A DNA stretch of 64,000 nucleotides from Cryptomeria japonica (GCF_030272615.1 NW_026729141.1:1-64000), one strand, 5' to 3'; numbered from the stretch's first letter, positions 1-11,395 are shown. The notes: generated from the letters alone by a model not told the origin. Numbers and translations are program-made.

Positions 1-1100
1 CTCTTCATCTCAGAGGAGTGGATTGAAAATAATGTCACAGATTTCTGTTTTGTTTTCTGATTTTTGGAAGTGTTTTGGAGTGTCCAGGTTGTTGTTCGTG
101 TGGTGTGCTAAAGAAGGTATTTGTTTGTAAGTCTCAATGTGTTATTCTTCTCTTTCTGGGTATTCCCTCTATCTCTCTATCTAGTTTAGGTGATTCATTT
201 TGTGAGTTTATAGAGCTTAAATTGGTGTCTTGATTTTATTTTAGCAAATCACCCCCTTAGCTGGCCGTACCATGTGGCTGAGTGCTTTGGGATGCGTGTG
301 TAATGTATTTGGGGCACTTTTCCTATAGTTTGTTGCTCTAGGCTTGATCTCCTACCTCCTAGGAGTCATATGCTTTCAATTTCATGTCATTCAGTTAAGA
401 TTTGAGGGAGTTGTGAGTGTTTTAGTGGCATTTGGTGTTGCTGGTCTGTGTGTTTTCAACGTGCTGGGAGTTTATCAAATTTTGAGATTTTTGAGTTTGG
501 AGTGTTTTTCTTGTGTGGAGAGTCCCTTGTATCTTGTGGAGCAGATTGAGCAATATGTGCAACTGTGTTCAATGATTCAACTTTGTTGCAGACATGATGA
601 TTATTGTAATGCTGAATAGTAGTACTATCAACAAGTAATATATGGAAATTGCTCTTCATTTCCCACTGAACAAGTGGACGAGGCTGGCTTGCCGCCTATA
701 TCTTATTTTGTATTACTGTCCTCTCACTGCATAAGCGGTAGACTTGATTGTTAATTTCATTCCTAGTCCTCCCGCTAAATAAGTGGTTCAGTTATTATTA
801 TTTCAGTTTCTTGGCTTGTCCTTGGCTAGTTTACCACTAGGTGATTTCTTTAGTTTTTTGTCACCCGCTGTATAAGCGGAAAGGGCTGGCTTGCCGCCCA
901 AGCATTGTAATATTTCCAGTTATTTGAAGCTAATGATCTCCTCAACATTGTATGCTTTCACCTTCCCATATTGGGCACTTGGTGATCAGAAAGTGGAAGG
1001 GTTACAATTTCAGCATTATTGTATCTTGATTTCCTAACCTTAATGGGTTCTTGTTGTGATTGTAACTAGAAAAAAATTGAAAAAAATTTGCAGGGACATT
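1..1100 (+). mobile_element. 3' part of a long LTR, family L (copy 1, cut by window edge)
   Basis: This stretch matches the ends of two other copies in the window (about 3960-4995 and 49600-50678) in the same order. Shared landmarks are the GAACTTCATGCCCT-like and ATGCTGATTAGTAGTACTA-type blocks, a run of small CCRCT...AGYGG hairpins (663-879) beside GGCTTGCCGCC, the phrase TTGGGCACTTGGTGATCAG, and an A-rich end. It closes near 1100 with CAGGGACATTAA, which mirrors the TGTAATGTCCCC start of the family. The 5' part lies outside the window. No coding potential is supported. It abuts a gypsy integrase remnant of another element, so it is probably a solo or truncated LTR inserted there. Confidence 0.65.
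663..879 (+). repeat. Array of short hairpins in LTR family L (copy 1)
   Basis: At least three clear small stem-loops of the type CCRCT-5 nt-AGYGG occur: 663-677 (CCACT/AGTGG), 772-786 (CCGCT/AGTGG, one G-U) and 865-879 (CCGCT/AGCGG). A weaker one lies near 725. Equivalent arrays occur at about 4620-4780 and 50240-50460. Stem bases vary but mostly keep pairing. Confidence 0.55.
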
Positions 1101-2221
1101 AAATTGTCAATACCTGAACAAAAGCGAAAAGGAATATCCATGGATTTAATTATAGGACTCCCACGTGTTTAGGGGAGAGATTGCATATTTGTGGTTGTTG
1201 ATACATTAACTAAATGTGCACATTTCTTTGTTGTACCTACTGACTTCACAACACCTAAGGTAGTAAAATTATTCTTCAGAGAGGTGTTCAGGTTGTATGG
1301 GCTTCCCAAACTATTGTTAGTGATCGAGACAACAGGTTTCATAGTATGTTTTGGAAGGAGTTATTCCGATTGGTGGGTATAGAGTTGACATCGAGCATGA
1401 GCTACCACCCTTAAACCGATGGTTAGACAGAGATAGTGAATAAATGGATTGAGGGCTACCTACCGAATTATGTTGCAGGACAACAACGTGGTTGGATCAA
1501 ATGGCTAGATTTAGATGAGTATTGTTACAATACTACCTACCACATGTCTGTTAGCACGACTCCCTTTAGGGCGTTATACGGGTATGAGGCACTATCATTC
1601 ATGGATTTGGCCTTTGATGATAGTAAATTCCCTTGGGCAAAGGAAACAATGTAGAGCTATCGGGATATCCTCAAGGCATTAAAGGATGTTCTCCAACATG
1701 CATAGCACTAGCAAAAAATGTACACACATAGACACCGTGTTGAGAGTTCTTTTGAGGTTGGGGACTTAGTTTTCCTACGTCTACAACCATATAGACAATC
1801 AACACTGAAGAAAAGAGGAACAAAAAAACTAAAGCCGTGTTTCTATGGGCCTTACAAGATACTAAGAAGAATTGGGGAGGTTGCATATGAACTGGAACTT
1901 CTAGAAGGCAGTAAAATACACGTGTTCCATGTCTCATGCCTCAAGAAAGCATTGGGCTAGCATACAGTTTCATCTCCAAAACTTCCAACCCTCGATGAGG
2001 AAAGATATTTGGTTATAGTTCCTAATAGTATTCTAGATATGAGGGAGAGAAGATTGAGGAATCGGGTGATCCATGAATATCTCATCAAGTGGAGAGACTT
2101 GCCAGTTGAGGATGCAACTTGGGAAGGAGAACAGTATTTACAACATCCTAATTTGCGATTGCTAGAGGACCAACAATCCCGAGAAGGGAGGACTGTAATA
2201 TCCCTTCTGCTTGAAGGTTAA
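1101..2221 (+). pseudogene. Ty3/gypsy integrase, GPY/F and chromodomain remnant
   Basis: This is the C-terminal end of a gypsy Pol polyprotein, which would insert the element's cDNA into chromatin. Visible parts in order: start of the integrase core (ISMDLIIGLP, VVDTLTKCAHF, 1130-1230); the rest of the core with TPFRALYGYEA (1560-1600); the GPY/F segment (FYGPYKILRRIGEVAYEL, 1840-1890); and a chromodomain-like end (IHEYLIKWRDLPVEDATWE, 2070-2140). The reading frame shifts between about 1380 and 1436 and has stops near 1652 and 1958. The segment that should hold the second catalytic Asp reads VIETTG, so the active site is broken. The coding sequence runs into the start of its 3' LTR at 2194, as is usual in this class. 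Confidence 0.85.
2181..2193 (+). other. Polypurine tract of gypsy element A
   Basis: GAGAAGGGAGGAC directly precedes the LTR start TGTAATATCCC. A very similar purine run precedes two other LTRs in this window (on the minus strand at 7214-7230 and on the plus strand at 47326-47337), which supports its role as plus-strand primer. Confidence 0.6.
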
Positions 2222-5200
2222 TCTAGGAGGGAAATTTTTCTAGCTTCCCTATTCCCGAAGGGTAGAAAATAAAAATAAATATTAACGGAAAAGGTGATAA
2301 TTAAATATGAAAGGGCAAAAACTATATTCTCAATACATTCATATTTAATTATTATATCTTGGAGCCACTTTAATTGATGACGTAAGGGGAATTATTTGTT
2401 TCCTAGGCGTTTACATGCCTTGGTGAATTTTCAACCATGTGCTTATGCCTAAGTTAATTATTAATATGCCTATAGCGCTTTATAAGGTGACAATTATTTT
2501 ATGCCTTTGTGAAAACATAATGAAGCCCAACCTTTTGAGTGATGTGGCTCGCTTAAGTCAAACATTATTATTAAATTGATTTATTTAAAGTGGAGAAACT
2601 TATTTCCAAATGAAAATATCATTTTACATAGTGTAATGAATGGAAGGGTAAAAAGGCAAATTATAAAGGGAAATCGTGGACTTGAGGGGAGGCATTCAAC
2701 TTTCGATATTTTTTCTTCCCGCAGATTGCAACGTTTTGAGCTTAAGACGAAACCCTAGGGTTCTATTTTGGACATAAACCAAGAGCGTTCGGTGGTGTCT
2801 CTTCCACCAAATTGTACCAAATCCTTGGGCCATTCCAGTGGTCACATGGTGGCTAAACCAATTTCGTAGAGGTTTGAATTTTTTGCAGGAATAAGTTGAG
2901 GGGTTGGAAAAAGATGTGGCCTGCACACAAGGTGGACATTGCTCACACCCAGAGTTCGCTTTTGTCTAAATGTAGCGGAAAATAATGAGGAACAAAGGCG
3001 ACTTACTATGTATGGGAGTCGTGGCATGTGTGTGAACCCTCTTCCCTCTTGTGTGGGTTCTTGTAATGTCCCCTATTCCACTCTAGTTTGTTTTGGGGGT
3101 TGTTGGCCAATTCCGAGATCCGTTGGTCAATCAGAGGCAGCAATTAGGGTTTCCTTTTTTCTAGGAGGATGCTTTGGCAGTTTAGGTGGCTTGCATGTTG
3201 GAATTTTACAGTTCTGATTTTGGATTCCTTCTGATTTTTAGAGAGCTTTGCGATGGTGACATGCAATTGAATTTGTACTATTTTTGGCGGTGCTATTTTT
3301 GGCAGGTTTCAGTGGTCCAGTTTAGAGGCTATTTCTGGCAATGCAGTGGGCCATCAGCTCACTTTGGCAGTTGTTCAACACATGGAAAAAGTATTTTTAA
3401 TAATATTTAATGCCCCCCGAGGCCTAGGCGTATGACTTACGTATTTTTGGTTATGACTTAAGGGGACGACTTGAGGTGATAAAGTATTATTTTATATCAT
3501 AAGGTTTGGGCGATTTATTGTTGAAGGAAAATATTTTATAAAGTGAAATATTAATAAGGCAAGATGGACGCCTTATGGAGAAACAAGTTAATTTTATAAT
3601 ATATTTCACTTATCCACCTTGGGCGCCACATTGTTATTTTATTGTCATTTTTATTAAGTATATTTTCTTCTATGAGAAGGTCGACCTGGAAAGGAAGGGA
3701 AATGAAATGTAATTTCAAAATAATGTGAAATGAATGTGCACTTGGGTTTGGCGTCCATTTGGAGGGAATGTGAATTTGCATTTGGAGACATAGAGTCCAT
3801 AAATAAGAGTGTTGGGCTCTTGTTTTTGGTATCCATGAATATTTGCAATGAAGTGCTGCCGAAATTTTGATTGATTGCTTCGGGGAATGCTTACCTCCTA
3901 ACCGAGTCTTAGCTCCTCGCTTGAAAAATAGAGACTAGTTGAGACTGTGAGACTATTCTTTACTCAGAAAAATAGACGGAGTTCATTGAGGCAAATATGT
4001 TTGATGTGTTTTTTATTTTGGTGTGGAGTGTTTGAATTGCAGGCTGCTGGTTTTTTCAGTGTGGCTCTACTTGTGATTTATTCATAAGTCTCTGTGAGGA
4101 TCTCTATTGTTTCTTGGTACTGGCTCCTGATCTTTCTCAAGACTAGGCAACATCTATTGCTGGTTTGCTGGGTTATTCTCGCTGATTTGAATTTAATAGA
4201 GCAAGTCGAACTTCATGCCCTGGCCGTATTATGCTGGAGAGTGCCTTGGGTTTCATGCTAATTGTTTGCTCAGTGTTTGTTGCTGTTTCTCAACTCTATC
4301 TGGGTCACCTCATCTCTAGGGTTCATTTGATTGTGTTTTGAAGTTATTTAATTGGTTTATGAGTGAGTTAGGAGTGAATTTGTGGAGTTTAGTGTTGCTG
4401 GTCTGAGTTTCCCAGCGTGCTGTTCATGGATATCAGATTTTAGAATTTGGAGTTTGGAGTGGTTTTTGGGAGTGTGAGTTCTTTAGTATTGTGGAAAAGG
4501 AATTGATTATCATTTGGAGCTATTAGACTTGTTATCAGCACTTGATGTGCCATTTATATTTACCTTTGTAATGCTGATTAGTAGTACTAACAGCAAGTTA
4601 TATTGTGAATTGCTCTTAATTTCCCACTGAAGAAGTGGAAGAGGTTGGCTTGCTGCCTATCTTATTTATTGTACTGCTGTCCTCCTGCTAAATAAGCGGT
4701 TGAGTAGATTGTTGTTATATTTCAGTCCTCCTGCTGAAAGTGGTTTGAGTGATTCTTCTTAGTTGCTCTTGCGGAAGGGGATGGCTTGCCGCCCTGCATT
4801 GTATTTCAGTTAGTTATTGGAGCTAAAGATCCACTATTCATTGTATGCTCTCACCTTCCCACATTGGGCTCTTGGTGATTAGGAAGTGGAAGGGTTACCT
4901 TTTAGCAGTATTGAGTTTATATTTCCTAACTTAAAAGGGTGTTTGTGGTTTTTGAAAACTGAATTTTTTTTTTCAAAAAGTAAGGGGATATTTCAGTTCC
5001 TGGCAGCTTGTATGGTGGCACTGATCTCATTGCTTGGAGTTGTGGACATGAAAGCTAATGTATATTTGTAAGAGGTGATTCCTAGTAACTGTGCATGGAT
5101 TTGTTGAAGCTGGAGCAGATTTACAAGAGCTTGGAATCTTGGAGGGTCTTCATACAATTCACCCTTGACTATCTCATGCCCAGCATTGAAGCTGGAAATA

Positions 5201-5514
5201 TTTCTGAGCACTTATTTTCTTGCATGGAGGACTTATCAGGTCTGCAATATGTTTAAAAGATGATTTGTAATGTTTGATTAAATTTAATGATGTTGGAATG
5301 AAGACTAGTTGTTATCAGCTCATTGTTTTCTATACTATGTTGCAAATAAATCATGCTTGTGTATGTTCTTTGTCTTGAATGAGATCTGAAAACATCATTA
5401 GAAAAAATGCTTCATTGGTTCCATAAACTTGCAAACATATACTTCAAAAGAAACTCAGAGATTAGCTACAGCAAAAACAGTAAATTGGAACCATTAAACA
5501 GTAAGAACATTACA
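2194..5514 (+). mobile_element. 3' LTR of gypsy element A, interrupted by a solo LTR
   Basis: The LTR starts TGTAATATCCC immediately after the polypurine tract at the end of the chromodomain reading frame. It ends at GAACATTACA (5505-5514), an inverted match of the start. Removing the nested solo LTR (3062-4995) and one duplicated target leaves about 1.38 kb. No 5' LTR is present, and the gag of a second gypsy element follows directly without a primer binding site, so a rearrangement or deletion lies at 5514/5515. The two halves were joined from terminal motifs, not by aligning to another copy. Confidence 0.5.
3062..4995 (+). mobile_element. Solo LTR, family L (copy 2), with target site duplication
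   Basis: The sequence starts TGTAATGTCCCC and ends GGGGATATTTCA, so the ends are inverted repeats with two mismatches. It is flanked by GTTCT (3057-3061) and GTTCC (4996-5000), a 5 bp target duplication with one later change. It has no internal region, so it is a solo LTR of 1934 bp. It matches 47338-50678 over its length and 1-1100 over its last half. It sits inside the LTR of gypsy element A. Confidence 0.75.
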
Positions 5515-5996
5515 GGTATTTCCGTGAGTTGACATTGATTGGACAGAGTGACGATGTTGACAGCTACATCAATGAGTTCCAAAAGGTTGCTGCTATGATT
5601 CCTAATATGTCAGAAAAGAGAGTTGTAATGCTGTTTATGGAGGGTTTGAATGCAAGTTTGTGAGCTTTTGTGAAGGCTTCTAAGCATAGTACACTACAAG
5701 ATGCTATTCAATTGGCGCTTGATCTTGAGACTACATCTCCTGCACACCAGTCCCAAAAGAAGAGTTTCAAGAATAATAAACCATTTAGGAGAACCTTCAA
5801 TCAACCTAAGCATACACCCCATAAGATGGAATTTCACATGAGGAAAGAGTTGGGTAGGAATAAATTATGTTTCTCTTGCAAGGAACCATGGGAACCCGAT
5901 CATAGGTGCCTTGGGAAAGGCAATGCACATTACATAGAGGTCACTTCTGCCATTGATGAAGAGGCAGTAGACACTAGTTCAGAAAGTGAACATTAG
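5515..5996 (+). pseudogene. Ty3/gypsy gag C-terminal part (element B)
   Basis: The reading frame starting near 5518 gives a gag core end (YFRELTLIGQSDDVDSYI, then KRVVMLFMEGLNASL). It has a stop at about 5660 and then runs on to a CX2CX7HXC zinc knuckle (CFSCKEPWEPDHRC, about residues 66-79 of the later open part). Gag forms the particle and binds element RNA. The N-terminal two thirds, the primer binding site and the 5' LTR are missing, because the sequence begins abruptly after the LTR at 5514. The protease domain follows, so this is the left end of element B, which continues to 11395 around a nested insertion. Confidence 0.8.
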
Positions 5997-6003
5997 GAGC
6001 AAC

Positions 6004-6341
6004 AATTAGAGCATGATGATTTAGAGGTACTATTGCTACATCATTAGGAGTTCCTAAGTATCACCCTTTTAGAGTGAGAGGAGTCTTTAAGGGACAACAA
6101 ATTACATGTTTGGTTGACAGTGGGGCAACTCATAATTTCATTGGTGAGGGGCTCGTGGTGAAGAGAGGAATATAGGTTGAGTGTTTTTTAGGATTCAGTG
6201 TCATGATGTCTGATGGATTCAAAATGAGTTGTACTAAGAAGATTTTATAGTTGAACATTCAATTGGGTGATTACACAATCAATAATGACTTCTATGTGGT
6301 TGGGATCGGTGAGACCAATGTTGTTTTGTGTAATGTCTCCT
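6004..6341 (+). pseudogene. Gypsy B protease, duplicated copy 1
   Basis: This is a retropepsin-like aspartic protease segment with the DSGATHNFI motif at about 6115-6145, broken by stops such as the one at about 6173. It is an imperfect direct duplicate of 6342-6685. It lacks about 24 bases present near the start of the second copy. At its end (6329-6345) it carries 17 bases matching, with one change, the first 17 bases of the LTR that is inserted after copy 2. Confidence 0.8.
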
Positions 6342-6685
6342 AATTAGAGCATGATGATATTGCTGCAGGAGATATGGCACATCGTACTATTGCTACATTA
6401 TTAGGAGTTCCTAAGTATCACCCTTTTAGAGTGAGAGGAGTCTTTAAGGAACAACAAATTACATGTTTGGCTGATAGTGGGGCAATTCATAATTTCATTA
6501 ATGAGGGCCTTGTGGTGAAGAGAGGATTAAAGGTTGAGCATTTTTCAGGATTCAGTGTCATGATGTTTGATGGGTTCAAAATGAGTTGTATTAAGAAGAT
6601 TTCATAGTTGAGCATTCAATTGGATGATTATACAATCACTAATGACTCCTATGTGGTTGGGATTGGTGAGAACAATGTTGTTTTG
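6342..6685 (+). pseudogene. Gypsy B protease, copy 2, ending at a nested insertion
   Basis: This is the second copy of the protease segment (LADSGAIHNFI, about 6470-6505), with a stop at about 6605. The Pol reading frame then runs to VVGIGENNVVL and is cut at 6685 by the LTR of element C. The reading frame resumes at 9796 with LGTQWLHLLGRYIQDFQKM, which is the expected continuation between protease and RT. The 5 bases before the insertion, TTTTG (6681-6685), are repeated at 9796-9800. Confidence 0.85.
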
Positions 6686-7213
6686 TGTAATGTCCCCTAA
6701 TTGGGTGTGGCCTAAGTTTCCCCTAGTTTCTTGGTTTCTAGGTAGATAAGTGGATTTGGGAATTACCTTCCACCTTATTGAAACCCACACAATACAAATC
6801 AGATGATTTGTTGTGTATTTGGTGCCTTCACCAGTAATTATCCTCAGTTCAATGATCTCCTTAGGATGGAGGCACTTCTTATATCCTTCCCCCTATGCTG
6901 AGAGGTCATGTCCTTTCCCAAGGTTATGCCTGCTAAGAGGAGACACCTCCTTTAATGTGATCACAATTCTTCATTTACCAAGAGACATTTGTTTTCCCTT
7001 AACCATTTGTCGATTAATCACTAATTAATAATTTTGTTAATCAAGTCGTTTGCATTATGAAAGAAAATGATTGATTCTCCAGCTATTATCGATGATCAAA
7101 TCCAATTGCAAGAGATAGATGATTGATGGGTTTATGCCTCATGAAATTGTGAAGTCTTACCTTGTAAGAGAATTTCATTGCTGATAGTAGAGGATCAGAT
7201 TGGGGGCATGGCA
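6686..7213 (-). repeat. 3' LTR of element C
   Basis: This 528 bp LTR reads TGTAATGTCCCCTAATTGGG at its plus-strand left end and ends GGGGGCATGGCA. It aligns with 9245-9795 throughout, for example over AGATAAGTGGATTTGGGAA and CATTTACCAAGAGACA. The purine-rich tract of the minus strand (plus 7214-7230, ATCCACCCTTCTCAAGA) abuts it. Confidence 0.85.
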
Positions 7214-7489
7214 ATCCACCCTTCTCAAGATTGCTTGTCCTCAAGCAATGAGGGTCCCCAAACCAACCCTTGGGGTTTGTATTCCTTATTTAATTTGATT
7301 GTCCCAATGTTTGCTCAATATCCTAGATACATCTCTACATCAAAGAGAGGGTGATCTTAACATATATTAAGATGAGGACTAGAAGCATGACACACATCTA
7401 TGAGACCTCAAATGCAATTTATATCTTTCTAGTTATTCACATCTCTAGAAAATATCAAGTATGAACCAAACACAGAGCATACACATAAA

Positions 7490-7630
7490 AGCAAGAAGTA
7501 TACACATGAATATACATAGACACGCAACATACACAAATACTTGGGAGTATACAAATGAATATATGTAGACACGGAGTATACAAAAGAATATATGTAGACA
7601 CAGAGTATACAAACAAATACACATGTTAGA
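7490..7630. repeat. Short tandem repeats in element C 3' region
   Basis: Imperfect units of about 35 bp contain GTATACAAATGAATATATGTAGACAC, repeated about four times. They lie in the noncoding stretch between gag and the 3' LTR of element C. Confidence 0.7.
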
Positions 7631-7639
7631 TCCCTTCAG

Positions 7640-7950
7640 TGGGTCTAATCCCATCTTTCCATTTGAGCCAAAAAGTAGGCCTAACTGCAATCCTTCAACT
7701 TCTAAACCATTTTGAGTCAGAAAGCGGGCCTAACCCCAATCCTTCTACTCCTAATCCATTTCAAGTCAGAAATTGGACCTAACCCCAATCCTTCTGCTCT
7801 CAAATCATTTCACGTCAGAAAGTGGGCCTAACCCCAATCTTTTTGCTCCCAATCCATTTCGAGCCAAAAAGTGGGCCTAACCCCAATCCTTTTGCTCCCA
7901 ATCCATTTCGAGCCAGAAAGTGGGCCTAACCCCAATCTTTCTGCTCTTGT
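7640..7950 (-). repeat. About 58-bp tandem repeat (5-6 units) in element C
   Basis: Each unit contains GTGGGCCTAACCCCAATC, then CTGCTCCCAATCCATTTCG and a short spacer. Units are contiguous with no unique spacers. On the minus strand the outer units can be read as part of an open frame starting near 8073 (repeated motif RPTFWLEMDW), but other units carry stops, so a protein product is not supported. Confidence 0.75.
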
Positions 7951-8077
7951 ATGCTCATTGATGTGTCGTAAACTTTCTCCAATATGCCTTAAACATTTTC
8001 TTAATATGTCCCATAGATCTTGAGGCTGTAAAGGTGCCATAATTACTAGATTGGCTCCTCCACAAAGCACCATTTGT

Positions 8078-9243
8078 TTATCGTCCTTTCTTCTCCCACT
8101 TGGATTTTTTTAAGATCTTCCTCATTGTGCCTTGTTTTCTTACCTGGATTTCCTTTTGCTTCATTGCCTCTATATTATGTATTTGGCTTTCACATATGTG
8201 TCTTGGCCTCCATTCTTTCTTGCATTTGAAGCACAAGCCTTTTTCTTTTGGGTCTTCTCGACGTCTTTTAAGTTTTTCTTTATTACAATTGTGCCCCCAT
8301 TGGAAACATAGACCTTTGTTCATGAGCTCCTTTCTTTCATTGTAAGATAGAGGGGAAGAAGGTTGATTTCTTGTATGATATTTGTCCCTTGATTTGGCAT
8401 TAAGCCTAGTAGCTTTTAAGATGGCTTCATGAAGGGTGGTAGGGTTGAATGCACTTACCAACCCGTGGAGTGAGTCTAAAAGGCCCTCTATGAATAAGTA
8501 AGTCGTTCTTCTGGTGTTCTGGGGACCAAGACTGCTAACCTTTGAAATTTTGTGATGTTGTCTTCGAGAGTCCTCCTTTGCCTTAGTCGGCTTAGTTACT
8601 TGAAATGTTTCTGGGGGTGAGTTACTTGAAATGTTTTTATGATCTTGGGTAATTAAGCGATAATGCCACCACTCATGTGCCATTATTTCTAGGTGTAATA
8701 TGGCGAATGTAATGGCATCATTTTCTGCCATAGGGCAAAGGGTGAGGCATGACTATATTTTCCCCACTTTGTGTTGTATTTCTAAATTAGGTTGTTCTCT
8801 TCTTTTCCTATGGTTCCTTCTTGCATCGACTTCACAAAACTCAACAAAAGGGATTCTCCTCTTTATTTCAGGGTCTAGTCTTGCATATTCTGCAACAAGT
8901 TCCTTTGTAGTGGGGTATTTGTTTCTTCACTTCCCCTTGATGTTTCTTCCCTAAATAGGAAATTTGGTTTGTTTGTCCTTGGGGTTGACTCTCGGGTGGT
9001 CCTATTATCACTAATTGATTGACTAGGTGTATTTTCCCTCTCATTTCTTGGGTCTGCCCTAAGATTACCTATGGTTGTTGTTATGCTTTGCAAGGCTGGG
9101 GGAGTTTGTTCCATTTGTCCTTCCTTTTGTTGGCTTGGGCTATTGTAGTTTTCTTCCTTTCCCTTTCTATAGCCCTTAAAGCTTGCTGACTTAATTTCAT
9201 CAGCTATTTCCCTTAAGCTAGCAGGAACATGCTCTAATAACAC
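8078..9243 (-). pseudogene. Gag of LTR element C
   Basis: This is a minus-strand gag read in two main open stretches (9243-8875 and 8731-8078), joined through a short part with a stop near 8760 and a frame change. The first part is a polar, Ser/Thr/Pro/Gln-rich N-terminal region. The second has the gag core (AENDAITFAILHLEIMAHEWW) and ends with a zinc knuckle CFKCKKEWRPRHIC (about 8160-8200) and a basic tail. Gag would form the particle and bind RNA. The first codons lie directly beside the primer binding site, so the untranslated leader is essentially absent or the true start is further in. No pol follows. Confidence 0.75.
9231..9242 (-). other. Primer binding site of element C
   Basis: The minus strand reads TGTTATTAGAGC two bases after the LTR end. 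It differs at two positions from TGGTATCAGAGC, the usual complement of the initiator tRNA-Met 3' end in plant LTR elements. This fixes the element's orientation. Confidence 0.75.
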
Positions 9244-9244
9244 T

Positions 9245-9795
9245 TGTAATGTCCCCTAATTGGGTGTTCCTTAAGTTTGCTCTAGTTTCATGGCTTCTTG
9301 GTAGATAAGTGGATTTGGGAAATATCTTCCACCTCATTGAAACCCACACAATATAAATCAGACGATCTGCTATGTATTCGGCACCTTCACTAGCAATTAT
9401 CCATAATTCAATGATCTCCCTAGGGTGATGGAGTGACTTCTTATATCCTTCGCCCTATGCTGAGAAGTCACATCCTTTCCCAAGGTTATGCCCACTAAGA
9501 GAAGACACCTCCTTTATCGTGATTGCAGCCCTTCATTTACCAAGAGACACTTATTTGCCCTTAACCATTTGTCTATTAATCACTAATTAATAATTTTGTG
9601 AATCAAGTCATTTGCATTAAAGAAAGAGAACGATCAATTCTCCAAGCTGATATTGATGATCAAATCCGATTGCAATAGATAGACGACATTGAAAGAGATA
9701 GACGATTAATGGGTTTTTGCCTAATGAAATTGTGAATTCTTACCTTGTAGACAATTTCATCGCTGATGGTAGAGAATCAGATCGGGGGCATGACA
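9245..9795 (-). repeat. 5' LTR of element C
   Basis: This 551 bp LTR starts TGTAATGTCCCCTAATTGGG on the plus strand and ends GGGGGCATGACA. It is followed by TTTTG (9796-9800), the duplicated target. It aligns along its length with 6686-7213. Confidence 0.88.
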
Positions 9796-11395
9796 TTTTG
9801 GGAACCCAGTGGTTACATTTGCTTGGTAGATACATTCAAGATTTTCAAAAGATGGAGTTGGAATTTGAGTCAGATGGAAGGAAGATAGTGTTGAGAGCTT
9901 TCATAGATGGTGTGTCAAGGGTAGTGATAGCGAAGAGGATGGAGGCTTTGTTTAGACATTGTGAGGTTGCATGGGTAGTTCGATGTTTTGTCTTCCAAAT
10001 CTTCTTCTAGTGATGATAAGCAGTATCATGTGGATATCTGGTCAATTTTGGATAAGAACAGTATGGTATTTGGTGATGTTCCACCTAGTAGACCTCTTGA
10101 TCATTGATTTGAGCATGTGATTGAACTAGAGGAGGGATCCAAGCTTGTTATTACTACTTATTGATATCCCAAAAGTTTCAAAAAGGAGATAGCAAAAACA
10201 ATAAAGGAGTTATTGGATATGGGACACATTAGATCTAGCTCTAGTCTCTTTACATCTTTTGTTGTCTTGGTGAATAAGGATAGCATGATGAGGATGTGCA
10301 TTGATTACTGTACCTTGAATAAGAAGACCATCAAAAAAGTTACCCTATACCCAGGATAGATGAGTTATTAGATGAGTTACATGGGGAAAAATATTTTTTA
10401 AAATTTGATCTTCATTCAGAGTACCATCATATTAGAGTTCATGAGGAAGATATACATAAGACAACATTTAGATGCCACTATTGACATTATGGGTTTTTGG
10501 TTATGCCCTTTGGTCTTACTAATGCTCCTGCAACTTTCTAGTCATGTATGAATAATATTCTTAGTAAGTATTTGTGGAAGTTTGTATTGGTATTCTTAAA
10601 TGACATCTTGATACACAGTAAGACATGGGAGGATCACCTTAGGCACATGGATGAGGTGTTGGGCATTATGGAGACACAATCCTTGTTTGTGGAGGCTTCC
10701 AAATGTGAATTTGGAATGACCAAGATCTTATATTTGGGACATGTGATTGGTGCTGGTGGAGTGAAGATGCACTAGGAGAAAATACATGTCATTTTGAATT
10801 GACCACCATTGAAGAACATTTATGATTGGAGTGGTTTTCTTGAGTTAAGTAGTTACTACAAGAGATTCATCAAAGGGTTTTCTTAGTTGGCTACACCTCT
10901 TACAGTTATCACTAAGAAGGGAGCATTCATATGGTCGGATGAGGATCATGTTACATTTGAAAGACTTAAAGAGGTGAGGAGCACTTGTCTAGTGTTGGCT
11001 CTACCAAATTTCTCTCAGTTGTTTGTGTTAGAGTGTGATGCATCAAGCAAAGGGATAGGTGTCTTATTTATACATAATAGGCATCCCATAGCCTATGAGA
11101 GTAGGAAGTTGAGGGATGTGGAGCGATTATATTCCATATATGATAGGGAGATGCTTGCCATCATGCATGCGTTGGCAAAGTTTACAAAATATTTGGTGGG
11201 TGGAAGATTTGTAGTTAGGACAAATCACAACAATTTGAAGTACTTTCTAGAGAAAAAGGATTTAAATAAGTGGTCGGAAAAGTGGGTGAGTAACATTCAA
11301 GCATATAACTTGTTAAGGGGGAGAAGAATGTTGTAGTAGATGCACTATCCAAGAGATCCACAATTTTCTCTGTCAGAGATTTCATTTGATTGAAA
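9796..11395 (+). pseudogene. Gypsy B reverse transcriptase and RNase H
   Basis: This continues element B Pol after the nested insertion. It covers the protease-RT linker (LGTQWLHLLGRYIQDFQKM), the RT fingers (KTIKELLDMGHIRSSSSLF, then [15 protein letters not shown] at about 10300), the palm with VFLNDILIHS (about 10590), and the thumb (ASKCEFGMTKILYLGHVIG). The RNase H domain follows (FVLECDASSKGIGVLF at about 11030, SIYDREMLAIMHALAKF, VVRTNHNNLKYFLEKKDL, then VVVDALSKRS near 11335). Stops and frameshifts are frequent (for example about 10107, 10163, 10360 and 10775). The palm motif has Asn where the family has the first catalytic Asp (LND instead of xDD), so RT is dead. The integrase is missing, because a hAT fragment starts at about 11400. 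Confidence 0.88.

Larger units (their letters stand above)
6686..9795 (-). mobile_element. Gag-only LTR retrotransposon C, complete, nested in gypsy B
   Basis: Two direct LTRs (6686-7213 and 9245-9795) bound a 2.0 kb internal region and are flanked by the perfect 5 bp duplication TTTTG. The primer binding site (9231-9242), the gag frame and the polypurine tract all point to the minus strand, so the right LTR is the 5' one. The only recognisable coding part is gag; no protease, RT or integrase is visible. Such gag-only or non-autonomous LTR elements would need pol functions from a relative. The LTRs differ by many substitutions and small indels, so the insertion is old. Confidence 0.85.

Noticed and set aside
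8700-8954. Open frames on the plus strand across element C
   Set aside because: They are antisense to gag, which has a clear zinc knuckle, primer site and orientation on the minus strand.
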